From Aphrocallistes beatrix (taxonomy: Eukaryota; Porifera; Hexactinellida; Sceptrulophora; Aphrocallistidae), in contig OY725494.1 of assembly GCA_963281255.1 (NCBI GenBank), positions 4,291,934 to 4,355,933 on the forward strand: 64,000 nucleotides of DNA. The letters are read 5' to 3'. Of the stretch, positions 21,278 through 33,757 are shown in pieces. Below the pieces are notes generated by a model that was not told where the DNA came from, did not search any database, and worked only from the letters and a program-made list of their open reading frames with translations. Position 1 is the first letter of the stretch, and each line of letters starts with the position of its first letter. The translations under genes were made by a program, and so were the position numbers.

Positions 21278-22768
21278 ATGATTCAAAGCTCAACACTTGA
21301 AACCCCATTAGAATGTTCAGATGTCTATCCCTCAGACGTACCCATTCCTTCTCCAAGTCCCCTCCCATTCCCACCCAGTCCTCCCAGTCCTAAGAGAGTG
21401 AAACTGTCTCGCATGAGCACTCTCGAGCAAATGGAAGCGATGAAAGAAGAGATTAAGACCAAGATCCAGTTCTTTAGAGACCAACTTGATGCTAAGGAAT
21501 GTGAACTATTAGCTGAAGTAGATAGGCTTGGAACTTTACAGGTATATTACTATATCCATGCAATATAATATAATCTCTTTATTTAAAATTACCTTTGAAT
21601 TTCGATTTTTCTATTATTTTTACATAGCTTAAAAGATGGATACTTGTGGATTTACTTTTTCATTACTATCAAGATAATTAATGTGTTTAACTTAGGTGAG
21701 TGAGAAGAACGAAATTGAGCAGCAAATTGAAGATTTGAAGAAACAATCTTCGTTTCAAAGCACTCACAATCGATTGAGTGCTGTGAGAGATGTTGTGAAG
21801 TCGACGATTGAAGATATGAATAGGAAACTAGATCAGTTTCAAGAAATCCAGTCTTCTTGGAAAAACAGAAGGATTCGAATCTTATTTCGATTCTCTCTGT
21901 TCACTCAGTAATGTTACGAATGTAGAATCTATCTATCAAAGTATATTAGTTCCTAAATGGAGTATTCTGATTGGAGATAAATCTTCCCAACTCTCTTCTC
22001 CAACTAGTCTAGCTATCCAACAAGATACTGATAATGTATTCGTGAGTGATAAGAAAGGAGGAAGAATCCAAGTTTACAGTTCACTGGGTGAGCATATCAG
22101 ATTGATTGATAAGTTTGATATTCCACTTAACGTGTTTCATGTTGATGGAGCATTTATTGTTGGTGCTCAAAATCGTCAATTTGTGGAGTTGAATTTAGAA
22201 AGTTTGGTATCACGATCTCTTAAGAACCAGGGATATAATGTCCATAATTTTGTCGCCTCTTATATGGATTCTAATTCTTATATTTTCTTCTTCACGTCTG
22301 GAACCAACAACAAACTCAATAAATTTATTGATACTAAACCGATCATAAATCCTCCCATTAAGAATCAGCCTATTTATCCCATTAATGTAAATAGGAAGTT
22401 GAAAGATCCCTGCACTAATCTCACAGCTGTGAGCATAGCAACCGATGGAATTCACACATACCTGCTAGTCTCTAACTCAGATAATCTGATTTATGAATTT
22501 AGTAGTAAAAATGGTAGGTTCATTGGTAGCTTTTGTTCCTCTTCTCTGCTGAGTTCTCCTAAGTGCGTGTGTGTAGACAGTAGAGGGAACATCCTGGTAG
22601 CAGGGAGTGAGGGAGACTCCACTAAGCTTCTGTGCTTGTCTCCTGATGGAGATGTTATCCACGAGTTACTCCTACCCTATGAGGAGTGTATTGGTATTGC
22701 AGTGAACTCCAAGTTTGATGTAGCAATCCTCTAATGGTAACACACATGGACTCATTGCCATCTGACTT
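21278..22768 (+). pseudogene. Array NHL gene 1 (coil alpha, middle I), frameshifted
   Basis: Exon 1 is 21278-21541 (88 codons; MIQSS... with a Ser/Pro-rich insert and PKRVKLSRMST). Exon 2 begins at 21696 after TTAG, in phase 0, with VSEKNE. The frame is lost near 21866-21880, just after QSSW, where the paralogue at 34110 reads on. In the shifted frame the propeller is intact from NVTNVESIYQS through about 22730. A 2-base deletion (ATCCTCTAATGG instead of ATCCTCTGTAATGG) then stops it at 22734, removing the last residues. Two independent lesions make this a pseudogene unless the assembly is wrong. Confidence 0.75.
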
Positions 22769-23142
22769 TCATTCAGAATTACAGCTCATATCATTTATTA
22801 TTTACTCGTATACTTACTCGATGCATAATTCTTTCTATTTCGATTATTAGTTAGAGCTATAGTGTTAGGTTCTATGCAGTTCTCTTTTCCTTAATATTAT
22901 GACTTCTTTTCATTTGCTATATACATAGTGAGGGGTGAGTGATTGTCATTGATTATTTGTTAGAATGAATGGGAGAATGAAAGTGAGGATTCAATAATTT
23001 CATTCAAAGGAATATCAGCAACGAAACATCCACTATTCGTGTTCTACTATGTAGTAACCACTTCCCAGCTCAAAATGACTTCCAAGAAATGAGTTAGCTA
23101 AATCCCTAGTCCAATTCGGGATCATTAATAATCATTCAAAAA

Positions 23143-23197
23143 CAAGAATTTGTCTATGTATGATGTGGACGCTTTTCGCGTATCTAGACAGATTCTT
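23143..23197. repeat. Inverted repeat upstream of NHL gene 2
   Basis: Second copy of the hairpin at 20763-20818, with one mismatch. It lies in the duplicated intergenic block of about 370 bp. Confidence 0.6.
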
Positions 23198-23547
23198 AAC
23201 ATGAATACACATAACAAACATTTCAATTCAGTTTTATCCTAACTTTTCTTATTCGTGAGATATTGCTCTTATTAGGTGATGATGACGCGTTAGAATTTTA
23301 ACCACTAATAACGAAGAGACCAATGTTGGATTGAATTGAGACTGAAATACGTTTTGATGAGATTCAATCTATCCTTGATCTGAATATGGACTTGCTATCT
23401 GTTGAATAGTTTTCGAGAAAATTATCACAAAGTAATTAAACAAAAATACTGTGTAATCATAATGGTTTATCATATAGTGAGGATTAGGTATACATCTACA
23501 AAATAGTAGTCGCACCATCTCTAAATTTCGAGTAATTATCCTTTTAA

Positions 23548-23712
23548 CTCTTCAGTAGGATTATCAGCACTCATTTCAAATGTAACCATCCTGTCCAATA
23601 TTGCAATTACTATTTTATAGGAAGCACACTAAAAATACTTCTCGATTTGGATTTTTTTGACACAAGAGATTGAATTTCCTGTTATTTAGATTAGTAGCCA
23701 GCTATTAGACTG
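23548..23712 (+). promoter_or_regulatory. Conserved upstream module (copy 2)
   Basis: Same blocks as the module at 21112-21277, ending before the ATG at 23713. Confidence 0.6.
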
Positions 23713-25103
23713 ATGATTCGTAGCTTTTCAAAATCTTCAAACGTCTATCTCTCAGACCTACCCAATCCTTCTCCAAATCCCCTGGAAGCCTCAGTCAGTC
23801 TTCCCACTCCTAAGAAAGTGAAACTGTTTCGCATGAGCATTCTCGAGCAAATGGAAGCAATGAAAAAAGAGATTAAAAGGAAAGTAGGTTTGCTTAGAGA
23901 TCAGCTCAATACTAAAGAATGTGAATTGTTAGAAGAAGTGGATCGACTCGGAGATCTACAGGTAAGATTTCTATTTTATTTTTAATTCGAAAGCTTTTTT
24001 TATAATTTGAATTTACTTAGTTGAGTCAGAAAGAAGTTTTGGAGCAAGAATTGAAAGGATTAAACGAAGGAAAGAAAAGTTTGAGTTCAACCATCAAACT
24101 GAATCAAATGAAAGATGCAATGGAATTAGCTATTAGAGAATTTGAAAAGAATATTAATGAAATATCTCAAAAACTTAATCAATATGAAGAAATAAATTCT
24201 TTTTGGAAAACAGACCCAATTGAATCAGACATAGAACATCTCTGTTCACTGAGTAATGTTACGAATGTAGAATCTATCTATCAGAGTAAGTCAGTTCCTA
24301 AATGGAGCATTCTGATTGGAGACAAGCCTTCCCAACTCTCTTCTCCAACTAGTCTAGCTCTCCAACAAGATACTGATAATGTATTCGTGAGTGATAAGAA
24401 AGGAGGAAGAATTCAAGTTTATAGTTCACTGGGAGAACATATCAGAATGATTGATAAGTTTGATCGTCTACTTAATGTGTTTCATGTGGATAGAAAATTT
24501 ATTGTTGGTGCTCAAAAGTGTCAATTTATGGAGTTGAATTTGGAAAGTTTAATATCACGAACTATTAAGAACCAGGGATATAATTCCCATAATTTTGCCG
24601 CCTCTTGGATGGATTCTAATTTTTATGTTTTTTTCGCGTTTGCAACCAACTGCCAAATTCATAAATTCATTGATACTAAACCGATCATAAATCCTCCCAT
24701 TAAGAATCAACCTAATTATCCCTTAAATATAAGTTCATATTCTCCCCATAATTCGTTCAGACCTGTGAGTATAGCAACCAATGGAATTCACACCTACTTG
24801 TTAGCATCTAACTCAGCTAGTCTGATTTATGAGTTCGATAGTGAAGATTGTAAGTTCATTCGTAGCTTTTGTTCCTCTTCTCTGCTGAGTTCTCCTAAGT
24901 GCGTGTGTGTAGACAGTAGAGGGAACATCCTGGTAGCAGGGAGTGAGGGAGACTCCACTAAGCTTCTGTGCTTGTCTCCTGATGGAGATGTTATCCACGA
25001 GTTACTCCTACCCTATGAGAAGTGTATTGGTATTGCAGTGAACTCCAAGTTTGATGTAGCAATCCTCTGTAATGGTAACACACATGGACTCATTTCCATC
25101 TGA
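23713..25103 (+). CDS. Array NHL gene 2 (coil beta, middle I)
   Basis: Two exons, 23713-23961 and 24021-25103, phase 0 (CTACAG/gtaaga ... acttag/TTGAGTCAG), 443 residues. The intron is only 59 bp. Exon 1 has a longer N-terminus than most copies (SDLPNPSPNP) and then PKKVKLFRMS. The beta-type coil (LSQKEVLEQELKGLNEG...) runs to about residue 150. The propeller has the constant first blade (TDNVFVSDKKGGRIQVYSS), middle cassette I (ELNLESL, then DTKPIINPPIKNQP) and the constant end (SSPKCVCVDSRGNILVAG). Intact. There are no catalytic motifs, so it is presumably a binding scaffold; the ligand is unknown. Confidence 0.88.
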
Positions 25104-25529
25104 CTTTCATTCAGAATTACAGCCTATTTCTCTTATTTACATTTATAGAACTATACTCTTGCTCGATACATTATATTATTTTATTAGTTAAGATTCTAGT
25201 TAGTAGTTATGCTTAGTGCTAGATCCCATACAGTTATTCTACATTCTTATTTTATATTCGTTTCTATATTAATTTCTTTCTTAATTAAACAGTTTATGTG
25301 AATGGTTTACTCGAAATTTAATTACCCCAGAGAAATTTGAAATTTGCAAAATAACTCTATTTTGGACAAAAATGTAAAATTTTGTGTTCTCTCTCAAAAA
25401 AATTTTAGGCTTTAAAATACCCGGTTGGTTCAATAAATTGGAACTGGAATTTTTTGCCAAATTTCCAAACTCCAACCTTCTAACCATCATAACTCAAAAA
25501 AGTATAAAATATATTTGTTCTAGCTGAAT

Positions 25530-25704
25530 ACAGTAGAACCTCAGGTCGGATTATCAGCACTCATTTCTAATGTACCCATCCTATGGACCAGTTCGTATTG
25601 TATAGGAAGCACACTAAAAATACTTGTCTTGAGTAGGATGTCATTTCAAATGTTTTTTACACAAACAATTGAATTTACATAGAGATTAGTATTCAGTTAG
25701 ACCA
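25530..25704 (+). promoter_or_regulatory. Conserved upstream module (copy 3)
   Basis: Begins ACAGTAGAACCTCAGGTCGG, which looks like a pogo/Tigger-type transposon end, then the shared blocks down to the ATG at 25705. Confidence 0.6.
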
Positions 25705-27176
25705 ATGGCTTGTAGCTCATCAGAATCTTCTCCTAAGAGAGTGAAACTGTCTCGCATGAGCACTCTCCAGCAAAAGGAAGCGATGAAAGAAGAAATAAGA
25801 AGGAAAATAGGTTTGCTTAGAGATCACCTCAATACTAAAGAATGTGAATTGTTAGAAGAAGTGGATCGACTCGGAGATCTACAGGTACGATTAGTATTTT
25901 ATTTTTAATTCTAAAGCTTTTTTTATAATTTGAATTTACTTAGTTGAGTCAGAAAGAAGTTTTGAAGCAAGAATTGAAAGGGTTTAACGAAGGTAAGAAA
26001 TGTTTGAGCTCCACGATCAAACTGAATCAAATGAAAGATGCAATGGAATCAGCTATTAGAGAATTTGAAAAGAATATTAATGAAATATCTCAAAAACTTG
26101 AACAATATGAAGAAATAAATTCTTCTTGGAAAACAGGCCCAATTGAATCAGACATAGAAAATCTCTGTTCACTGAGTAATGTTACGAATATAGAATCTAT
26201 CTATCAGAGTAAGTCAGTTCAGAAATGGAGCATTCTGATTGGAGACAAATCTTCCCAACTCTCTTCTCCAACTAGTCTAGCTCTCCAACAAGATACTGAT
26301 AATGTATTCGTGAGTGATAAGAAAGGAGGAAGAATTCAAGTTTACAGTTCACTGGGAGAACATATCAGATTGATTGATAAGTTTGATATTCCACTTAACG
26401 TGTTTCATGTGGATATAGTATTTATTGTTGGTATGAATGCTCAAAATCGTCAAAGTGTTATAGAGTTGGACCTGGACAGCTTGAATTCACGAAATATTAA
26501 CATCCCAAGTGAGCATCCACCTCACATTATCACTACTAGTGTGATTTCAAATAAGTTTGTGTTTTTCTACTCATCTAATGAAATTAAAACTACGTCCAGC
26601 TACACTACACCGAGTTGGCCTAATGTAGGTATATACCAGACAAATCAGAGTATGTTTACATTTAATAATCCTGTGTCAGTGACAAAGTATCTTGGAACAA
26701 GGGTTCACTTATTTGTTGATTCTAAGCCTACTACTGATTCTCCGATTTCGAATCCGAATCCACCCTCTAATCATCTGTCCTACCTCATTCCATCTACTTC
26801 GTTGACTCATACAGATGCTGCTTGTCTTCTACGTCCTGTAGGCATAGCAACCAATGGAATTCACACATACCTGCTATTCTCTAACTCAGATAATCTGATT
26901 TATGAGTTCGATAGTGAAGATTGTAAGTTCATTCGTAGCTTTTGTTCCTCTTCTCTGCTGAATTCTCCTAAGTGCGTGTGTGTAGACAGTAGAGGGAACA
27001 TCCTGGTAGCAGGGAGTGAGGGAGACTCCACTAAGCTTCTGTGCTTATCTCCTGATGGAGATGTTATCCACGAGTTACTCCTACCCTATGAGAAGTGTAT
27101 TGGTATTGCAGTGAACTCCAAGTTTGATGTAGCAATCCTCTGTAATGGTAACACACATGGACTCATTGCCATCTGA
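25705..27176 (+). CDS. Array NHL gene 3 (coil beta, middle II)
   Basis: Exons 25705-25884 and 25944-27176, phase 0, 470 residues, with a 59-bp intron. Exon 1 gives MACSSSESSPKRVKLSRMST and the MKEEIRRKIG helix. The coil is beta type, close to gene 2. The middle of the propeller is cassette II: ELDLDSLNSRNINIPSEHPP, then a Ser/Thr/Pro-rich insert and LGTRVHLFVDSKPTTDS. It is longer than cassette I and barely alignable to it. The C-terminal blade is the constant one. The frame is intact. Confidence 0.88.
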
Positions 27177-27601
27177 CTTTCATTCAGAATTACAGCCTAT
27201 TTCTCTTATTTATAGAATTATACTCTTGCTCGATACATTATATTATTTTATTAGTTAAGATTCTAGTTAGTAGTTATGCTTAGTGCTAGATCCCATACAG
27301 TTATTCTACATTCTTATTTTATATTCATTTCTAAATTAATTTCTTTCTAAATTAAACAGTTTATGGGAATGGTTTACTCGAAATTTAATTACCGCAGAGA
27401 AATTTGAAATTTGCAAAATAACTCTATTTTGGACAAAAATGTAAAATTTTGTCTTCTCTCCCAAACCCCTAATTTTAGGCTTTAAAATACCCGGTTGGTT
27501 CAATAAATTGGAGCTTGAATTTTTTGCCAAATTTCCAAACTCCAATCCTTCTAACCATCATAACTCAAAAAAGTATAAAATATATTTGTGTCCAGCTGAA
27601 T

Positions 27602-27775
27602 ACAGTCGAACCTCCGGTCGGATTATCAGCACTCATTTCTAATGTACCCATCCTATCCAGTTCGTATTGTATAGGAAACACACTAAAAATACTTGTCTTG
27701 ATTAGGATGTCATTTCAGCAGATGTTTTTACACAAACAATTGAATTTACATAGAGATTAGTATTCAGTTAGATCA
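27602..27775 (+). promoter_or_regulatory. Conserved upstream module (copy 4)
   Basis: ACAGTCGAACCTCCGGTCGG followed by the shared blocks. Almost identical to 31645-31818. Confidence 0.6.
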
Positions 27776-29261
27776 ATGGCTTGTAGCTCATCAGAATCTT
27801 CTCCTAAGAAAGTGAAACTGTCTCGCATGAGCACTCTCCAGCAAATGGAAGCGATGAAAGAAGAGATAAAAAGGAAAATAGGTTTGCTTAGAGATCAGCT
27901 CAATACTAAAGAATGTGAATTGTTAGAAGAAGTGGACCAACTCGGAGATCTACAGGTAAGATTTCTAATTTATCTACAGGTAAGATTATTAATTATAAAG
28001 CTTTTTAATATCATTTGAATTTGCTTAGTTGAGTCAGGAAGAAGGTTTGAAGCAAGAATTGAAAGGGTTGGAGGAATTAAAGATTAGTTTGAGTGCCAGC
28101 AAACTGAATCAAATGAAATATGCTGTGGAATTAGCTATTACTGGGTTTGAAACGAAAATTAATGAAATCTCTCAAAAACTTTATCAATATGAGGAAATAA
28201 ATTCTTTTTGGAAAACAGACCCAATTGAATCAGACATAGAACATCTCTGTTCACTGAGTAATGTTACGAATGTAGAATCTATCTATCAGAGTAAGTCAGC
28301 AGTTCCGAAATGGAGCATTCTGATTGGAGACAAGCCTTCCCAACTCTCTTCTCCAACTAGTCTAGCTATCCAGCAAGATACTGATAATGTATTCGTGAGT
28401 GATAAGAAAGGGGGAAGAATTCAAGTTTACAGTTCACTGGGAGAGCATATCAGATTGATTGATAAGTTTAACATTCCACTTAATGTGATTCATGTGGATA
28501 AAGTATTTATTGTTGGTATGAATACTCAAAATCGTCGTATTGTTATAGAGTTGGACCTGGATAGCTTGAATTCACGAACTATTAACATTCCAAGTGAGCA
28601 TCCACCTCATATTATCACTACTAATGTGATTTCAAATAAGTTTGTGTTTTTCTTCTCATCGGATGAAATTAAAACTACGCCCAACCACGCTACACCGAGT
28701 CGGCCTAATGTAGGTATATACCAGACAAATCAGAGTATGTTTACATTTAATAATCCTGTGTCAGTGACTGAGTATCTTGGAACAAGGGTTCACTTATTTG
28801 TTGATTCTAAGCCTACTACTGATTCTCTGGTTTCGAAACCGAATCCACCCTCTGATCATCTGTCCTACCTCATTCCATCTACTTCGTTGACTCATACAGA
28901 TGCTGCTTGTCTTCTACGTCCTGTAGGCATAGCAACCAATGGAATTCACACATACCTGCTATTCTCTAACTCAGATAATCTGATTTATGAGTTCGATAGT
29001 GAAGATTGTAAGTTCATTCGTAGCTTTTGTTCCTCTTCTCTGCTGAGTTCTCCTAAGTGCGTGTGTGTAGATAGTAGAGGGAACATCCTGGTAGCAGGGA
29101 GTGAGGGAGACTCCACTAAGCTTCTGTGCTTATCTCCTGATGGAGATGTTATCCACGAGTTACTCCTACCCTATGAGGAGTGTATTGGTATTGCAGTGAA
29201 CTCCAAGTTTGATGTAGCAATCCTCTGTAATGGTAACACACATGGACTCATTTCCATCTGA
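27776..29261 (+). CDS. Array NHL gene 4 (coil beta, middle II)
   Basis: Exons 27776-27955 and 28029-29261, phase 0, 470 residues. The intron contains a duplicated donor-like segment (CTACAGGTAAGATT at 27950 and again about 20 bases on). Exon 1 carries SPKKVKLSRMST. The beta coil reads LSQEEGLKQELKGLEELKIS. The middle is cassette II, very close to gene 3, and the C-terminal block is constant. The frame is intact. The 5' half is nearly identical to gene 6, which carries cassette I. Confidence 0.88.
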
Positions 29262-29745
29262 CTTTCATTCAGAATTACGGCTTATTTCTCTTATTTATAG
29301 AATTATACTCTTGCTCGATACATTATATTATTTTATTAGTTCTAGTTAGTAGTTGTGCTTAGTGCTAGATCCCATACAGTTATTCTACATTCTTATTTTA
29401 TATTCATTTCTATATTAATTTCTTTCTGAACTAAACAGTTTATGGGAATGGTTTACTTTAAGCTAAATTATACCAGAGAGATCAAAATTTTTAAAAAAGT
29501 CATATTTTGAATAAAAAAGAATTTTGTAGTTCTCTCCTAAACCCCAAATATTTGGAGGCTTTTAAAATGCCCGCTTGGTTCAATAATTTGGAAGTAGAAT
29601 TTTTGTCAAATTTCCAATCCCAAATCCTTCTAACCATCATAACTCAAAGAGTATACTTAAACCATTTCAGAACACTAATTAAAGAAGTCTCTGTGCACTA
29701 GGAATATGCTACCGTTATATGTGGATAAGATCTTTCAGTATTAGC

Positions 29746-31213
29746 ATGGCTTGTAGTTCGTTTGCATCAACTCCAAAACCAAATGCTAAGAGAGTGAAGC
29801 TATCTCACATGACTACTTCAGGACAAATAAAAGCGATGAAAGATGAGATTAGAAGCAAGATTCAGTCCCTTAGAGACCAACTTGATGCTAAGGAATGTGA
29901 ACTATTAGATGAAGTAGATAGGCTTGGAGATCTACAGGTAAATTGCTGGGAACATAACGTATATCATTTCTTTATAAGATTTACTTCTGAATTTCTATTT
30001 TTCTATTATTTTACATTGCTTGAAGAGCTGCTGTTGAAGTATACTTGTAGATTTTACTGTTTCATTTCTATCAAGATAATTGTTGTATATAACTTAGGTG
30101 AGTGATAAGAATGAAATGAAACAACAGATAAAAGATTTGAAGAAACAATCTTCGTTTCAAAGCACTCACAATCGATTGAGTGCTGTGAGAGATCTTGTGA
30201 ATTCGACGATTGAAGATATGAATAGGAAACTAGATCAGTTTCAAGAAATTCAATCTTCTTGGCAAATAGAAGAATTTTATTTCGATTCTCTCTGCTCACT
30301 GAGTAATGTTACGAATGTATAATCTATCTATCAGAGTATATCTGTTCCGAAATGGAGTGTTCTGATTGGAGATAAATCTTCCCAACTCTCTTCTCCAACT
30401 AGTCTAGCTATCCAACAAGATACTGATAATGTATTCGTGAGTGATAAGAAAGGAGGAAGAATTCAAGTTTACAGTTCACTGGGTGAGCATATCAGATTGA
30501 TTGATAAGTTTGATATTCCACTTAATGCGTTTCATGTTGATAAAGTATTTATTGTTGGTGCTCAAAATCGTGAATATACGGAATTGAATTTAGAAAGTTT
30601 AGTCTCACGAACTATTAAGAGCAAGCGGGAGGTATACGGGTATTACCATACTGATGATGATTGGGTAAATCGCTATACTTTTGTCTCCTCTTATTTGAAT
30701 TCTAGTAATTATGTTTTCTTTTTCGCGTCTAGATCTGGCTACTGTAACTACGAGATAAAAATTCACAAATTTATTGATACAAAACCAATCATAAATCCTC
30801 CCAATAAGAATCAACCTATTTATCCTATTAATATAAGTGAGAGTGTAAGTTATTCCAGTACTAATTTCACACCTGTGAGCATAGCAACCAATGGAATTCA
30901 CAACTACCTGCTACTCTCTAACTCAGATAATCTTATTTATGAGTTCGATAGTGAAGACTGTAAGTTCATTCGTAGCTTTTGTTCCTCTTCTCTGCTGAGT
31001 TCTCCTAAGTGCGTGTGTGTAGACAGTAGAGGGAACATCCTGGTAGCAGGGAGTGAGGGAGACACCACTAAGCTTCTGTACTTGTCTCCTGATGGAGATG
31101 TTATCCACGAGTTACTCCTACCCTATGAGGAGTGTATTGGTATTGCAGTGAACTCCAAGTTTGATGTAGCAATCCTCTGTAATGGTAACACACATGGACT
31201 CATTGCCATCTGA
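29746..31213 (+). pseudogene. Array NHL gene 5 (coil alpha, middle I), one nonsense codon
   Basis: Exon 1 is 29746-29937 (64 codons; MACSSFASTPKPNAKRVKLSH). Exon 2 starts at 30098 (VSDKNEMKQQ) after AACTTAG. At 30320-30322 the conserved GTAGAATCT reads GTATAATCT, giving TAA. The same frame then stays open, with full homology, to the normal stop at 31213. So a single base change, a real null allele or an error, breaks an otherwise intact 435-codon gene. Its upstream region differs from the conserved module but matches gene 7. Confidence 0.75.
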
Positions 31214-31644
31214 CTTTCATTCAGAATTACAGCCTACTTCTCTTATTTACACTTATAGAATTATACTCTTGCTCGATACATTATATTATTTTATTAGTTA
31301 AGATTCTAGTTAGTAGTTGTGCTTAGTGCTAGATCCCATACAGTTATTCTACATTCTTATTTTATATTCATTTCTATATTAATTTCTTTCTGAACTAAAC
31401 AGTTTATGGGAATGGTTTACTCGAAATTTAATTACCGCAGAAAAATTTTAAATTTGCAAAATAACTCTATTTTGGACAAAAATGTAAAATTTTGTCTTCT
31501 CTCCCAAACCCCTAATTTTAGGCTTTAAAATACCCGGTTGGTTCAATAAATTGGAGCTTGAATTTTTTGCCAAATTTCCAAACTCCAATCCTTCTAACCA
31601 TCATAACTCAAAAAAGTATAAAATATATTTGTGTCCAGCTGAAT

Positions 31645-31818
31645 ACAGTCGAACCTCCGGTCGGATTATCAGCACTCATTTCTAATGTACCCATCCTATC
31701 CAGTTCGTATTGTATAGGAAACACACTAAAAATACTTGTCTTGATTAGGATGTCATTTCAGCAGATGTTTTTACACAAACAATTGAATTTACATAGAGAT
31801 TAGTATTCAGTTAGATCA
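31645..31818 (+). promoter_or_regulatory. Conserved upstream module (copy 5)
   Basis: Near-identical to 27602-27775, as part of the duplicated block of about 4 kb. Confidence 0.6.
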
Positions 31819-33249
31819 ATGGCTTGTAGCTCATCAGAATCTTCTCCTAAGAAAGTGAAACTGTCTCGCATGAGCACTCTCCAGCAAATGGAAGCGATGA
31901 AAGAAGAGATAAAAAGGAAAATAGGTTTGCTTAGAGATCAGCTCAATACTAAAGAATGTGAATTGTTAGAAGAAGTGGACCAACTCGGAGATCTACAGGT
32001 AAGATTTCTAATTTATCTACAGGTAAGATTATTAATTATAAAGCTTTTTAATATCATTTGAATTTGCTTAGTTGAGTCAGGAAGAAGGTTTGAAGCAAGA
32101 ATTGAAAGGGTTAGAGGAATTAAAGATTAGTTTGAGTGCCAGCAAACTGAATCAAATGAAATATGCTGTGGAATTAGCTATTACTGGGTTTGAAACGAAA
32201 ATTAATGAAATCTCTCAAAAACTTTATCAATATGAGGAAATAAATTCTTGTTGGGAAACAGACCCAATTGAATCAGACATAGAACATCTCTGTTCACTGA
32301 GTAATGTTACGAATGTAGAATCTATCTATCAGAGTAAGTCAGTTAAGAAATGGAGTATTCTGATTGGAGACAAACCTTCCCAACTCTCTTCTCCAACTAG
32401 TCTAGCTCTTCAGCAAGATACTGATAATGTATTCGTGAGTGATAAGAAAGGGGGAAGAATTCAAGTTTATAGTTCACTGGGCGAACATATCAGATTGATT
32501 GAGAAGTTTGGTAATCCACTTAATGTGTTTCATGTTGATGGAGCATTTATTGTTGGTATAAGCGTTCAAAATGCTCAAAATGTTGGGTATCCTCAAAATG
32601 TTGGGTATACTCAAAATGTTGGGTATACTCAAAATGTTGGGTATGCTCAAAATTTGCAAGTATTTATGGAGTTGAATTTAGAAAGTTTAGTATCACGAGC
32701 TCTTAAGAGTGATATATATGTCTATTCCACTTGTGTCGCCTCTTATATGGATTCTAATTCCTATGTTTTCTTTTTCGCGTCTGGAACTGACGACAATATT
32801 CATAAATTAATTGATACTAAACCGATCACAAATCCTCCCATTAAGAATCAACCTATTTATCCTATTAATATAAGTGGGAGTTTAAGTTATTCCGGTACTA
32901 CTTTCACACCTGTGAGCATAGCAACCAATGGAATTCACGTCTACCTGCTAGCACTAACTCAGCTAATCTTATTTATGAGTTCGATAGTGGAGACTGTAAG
33001 TTCGTTCGTAGCTTTTGTTCCTCTTCTCTGCTGAGTTCTCCTAAGTGCGTGTGTGTAGACAGTAGAGGGAACATCCTGATAGCAGGGAGTGAGGGAGACA
33101 CCACTAAGCTTCTGTGCTTATCTCCTGATGGAGATGTTATCCACGAGTTACTCCTACCCTATGAGAGGTGTATTGGTATTGCAGTGAACTCCAAGTTTGA
33201 TGTAGCAATCCTCTGTAATGGTAACACACATGGACTCATTTCCATCTGA
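31819..33249 (+). pseudogene. Array NHL gene 6 (coil beta, middle I), one-base frameshift
   Basis: Exons 31819-31998 and 32072 onward, phase 0. Exon 1, the intron and the coil are nearly identical to gene 4, but the middle is cassette I. At about 32951-32956 GCTAGCACTAACTC lacks one base relative to GCTAGCATCTAACTC in the paralogues. The frame shifts and stops at 33034, while the constant C-terminal block continues in the other frame to 33249. In the middle cassette, 32566-32652 holds an expanded 18-bp tandem unit encoding QNVGYx four times, absent from other copies. Pseudogene, or a sequencing error of one base. Confidence 0.75.
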
Positions 33250-33757
33250 CTTTCATTCAGAATTACAGCCTATTTCTCTTATTTACACTTATAGAATTAT
33301 ACTCTTGCTCGATACATTATATTATTTTATTAGTTAAGATTCTAGTTAGTAGTTGTGCTTAGTGCTAGATCCCATACAGTTATTCTACATTCTTATTTTA
33401 TATTCATTTCTATATTAATTTCTTTCTGAACTAAACAGTTTATGGGAATGGTTTACTCGAACGGTATACTTTAAGCTAAATTATACCAAAGAGATCAAAA
33501 TTTTTAAAAAGTCATATTTTGAATAAAAAAGAATTTTGTAGTTCTCTCCTAAACCCCAAATATTTGGAGGCTTTTAAAATGCCCGCTTGGTTCAATAATT
33601 TGGAAGTAGAATTTTTGTCAAATTTCCAATCCCAAATCCTTCTAACCATCATAACCCAAAGAGTATACTTAAACCATTTCAGAACACTAATTAAAGAAGT
33701 CTCTGTGCACTAGCAATATGCTACCGTTATATGTGAATAAGATCTTTCAGTATTAGC

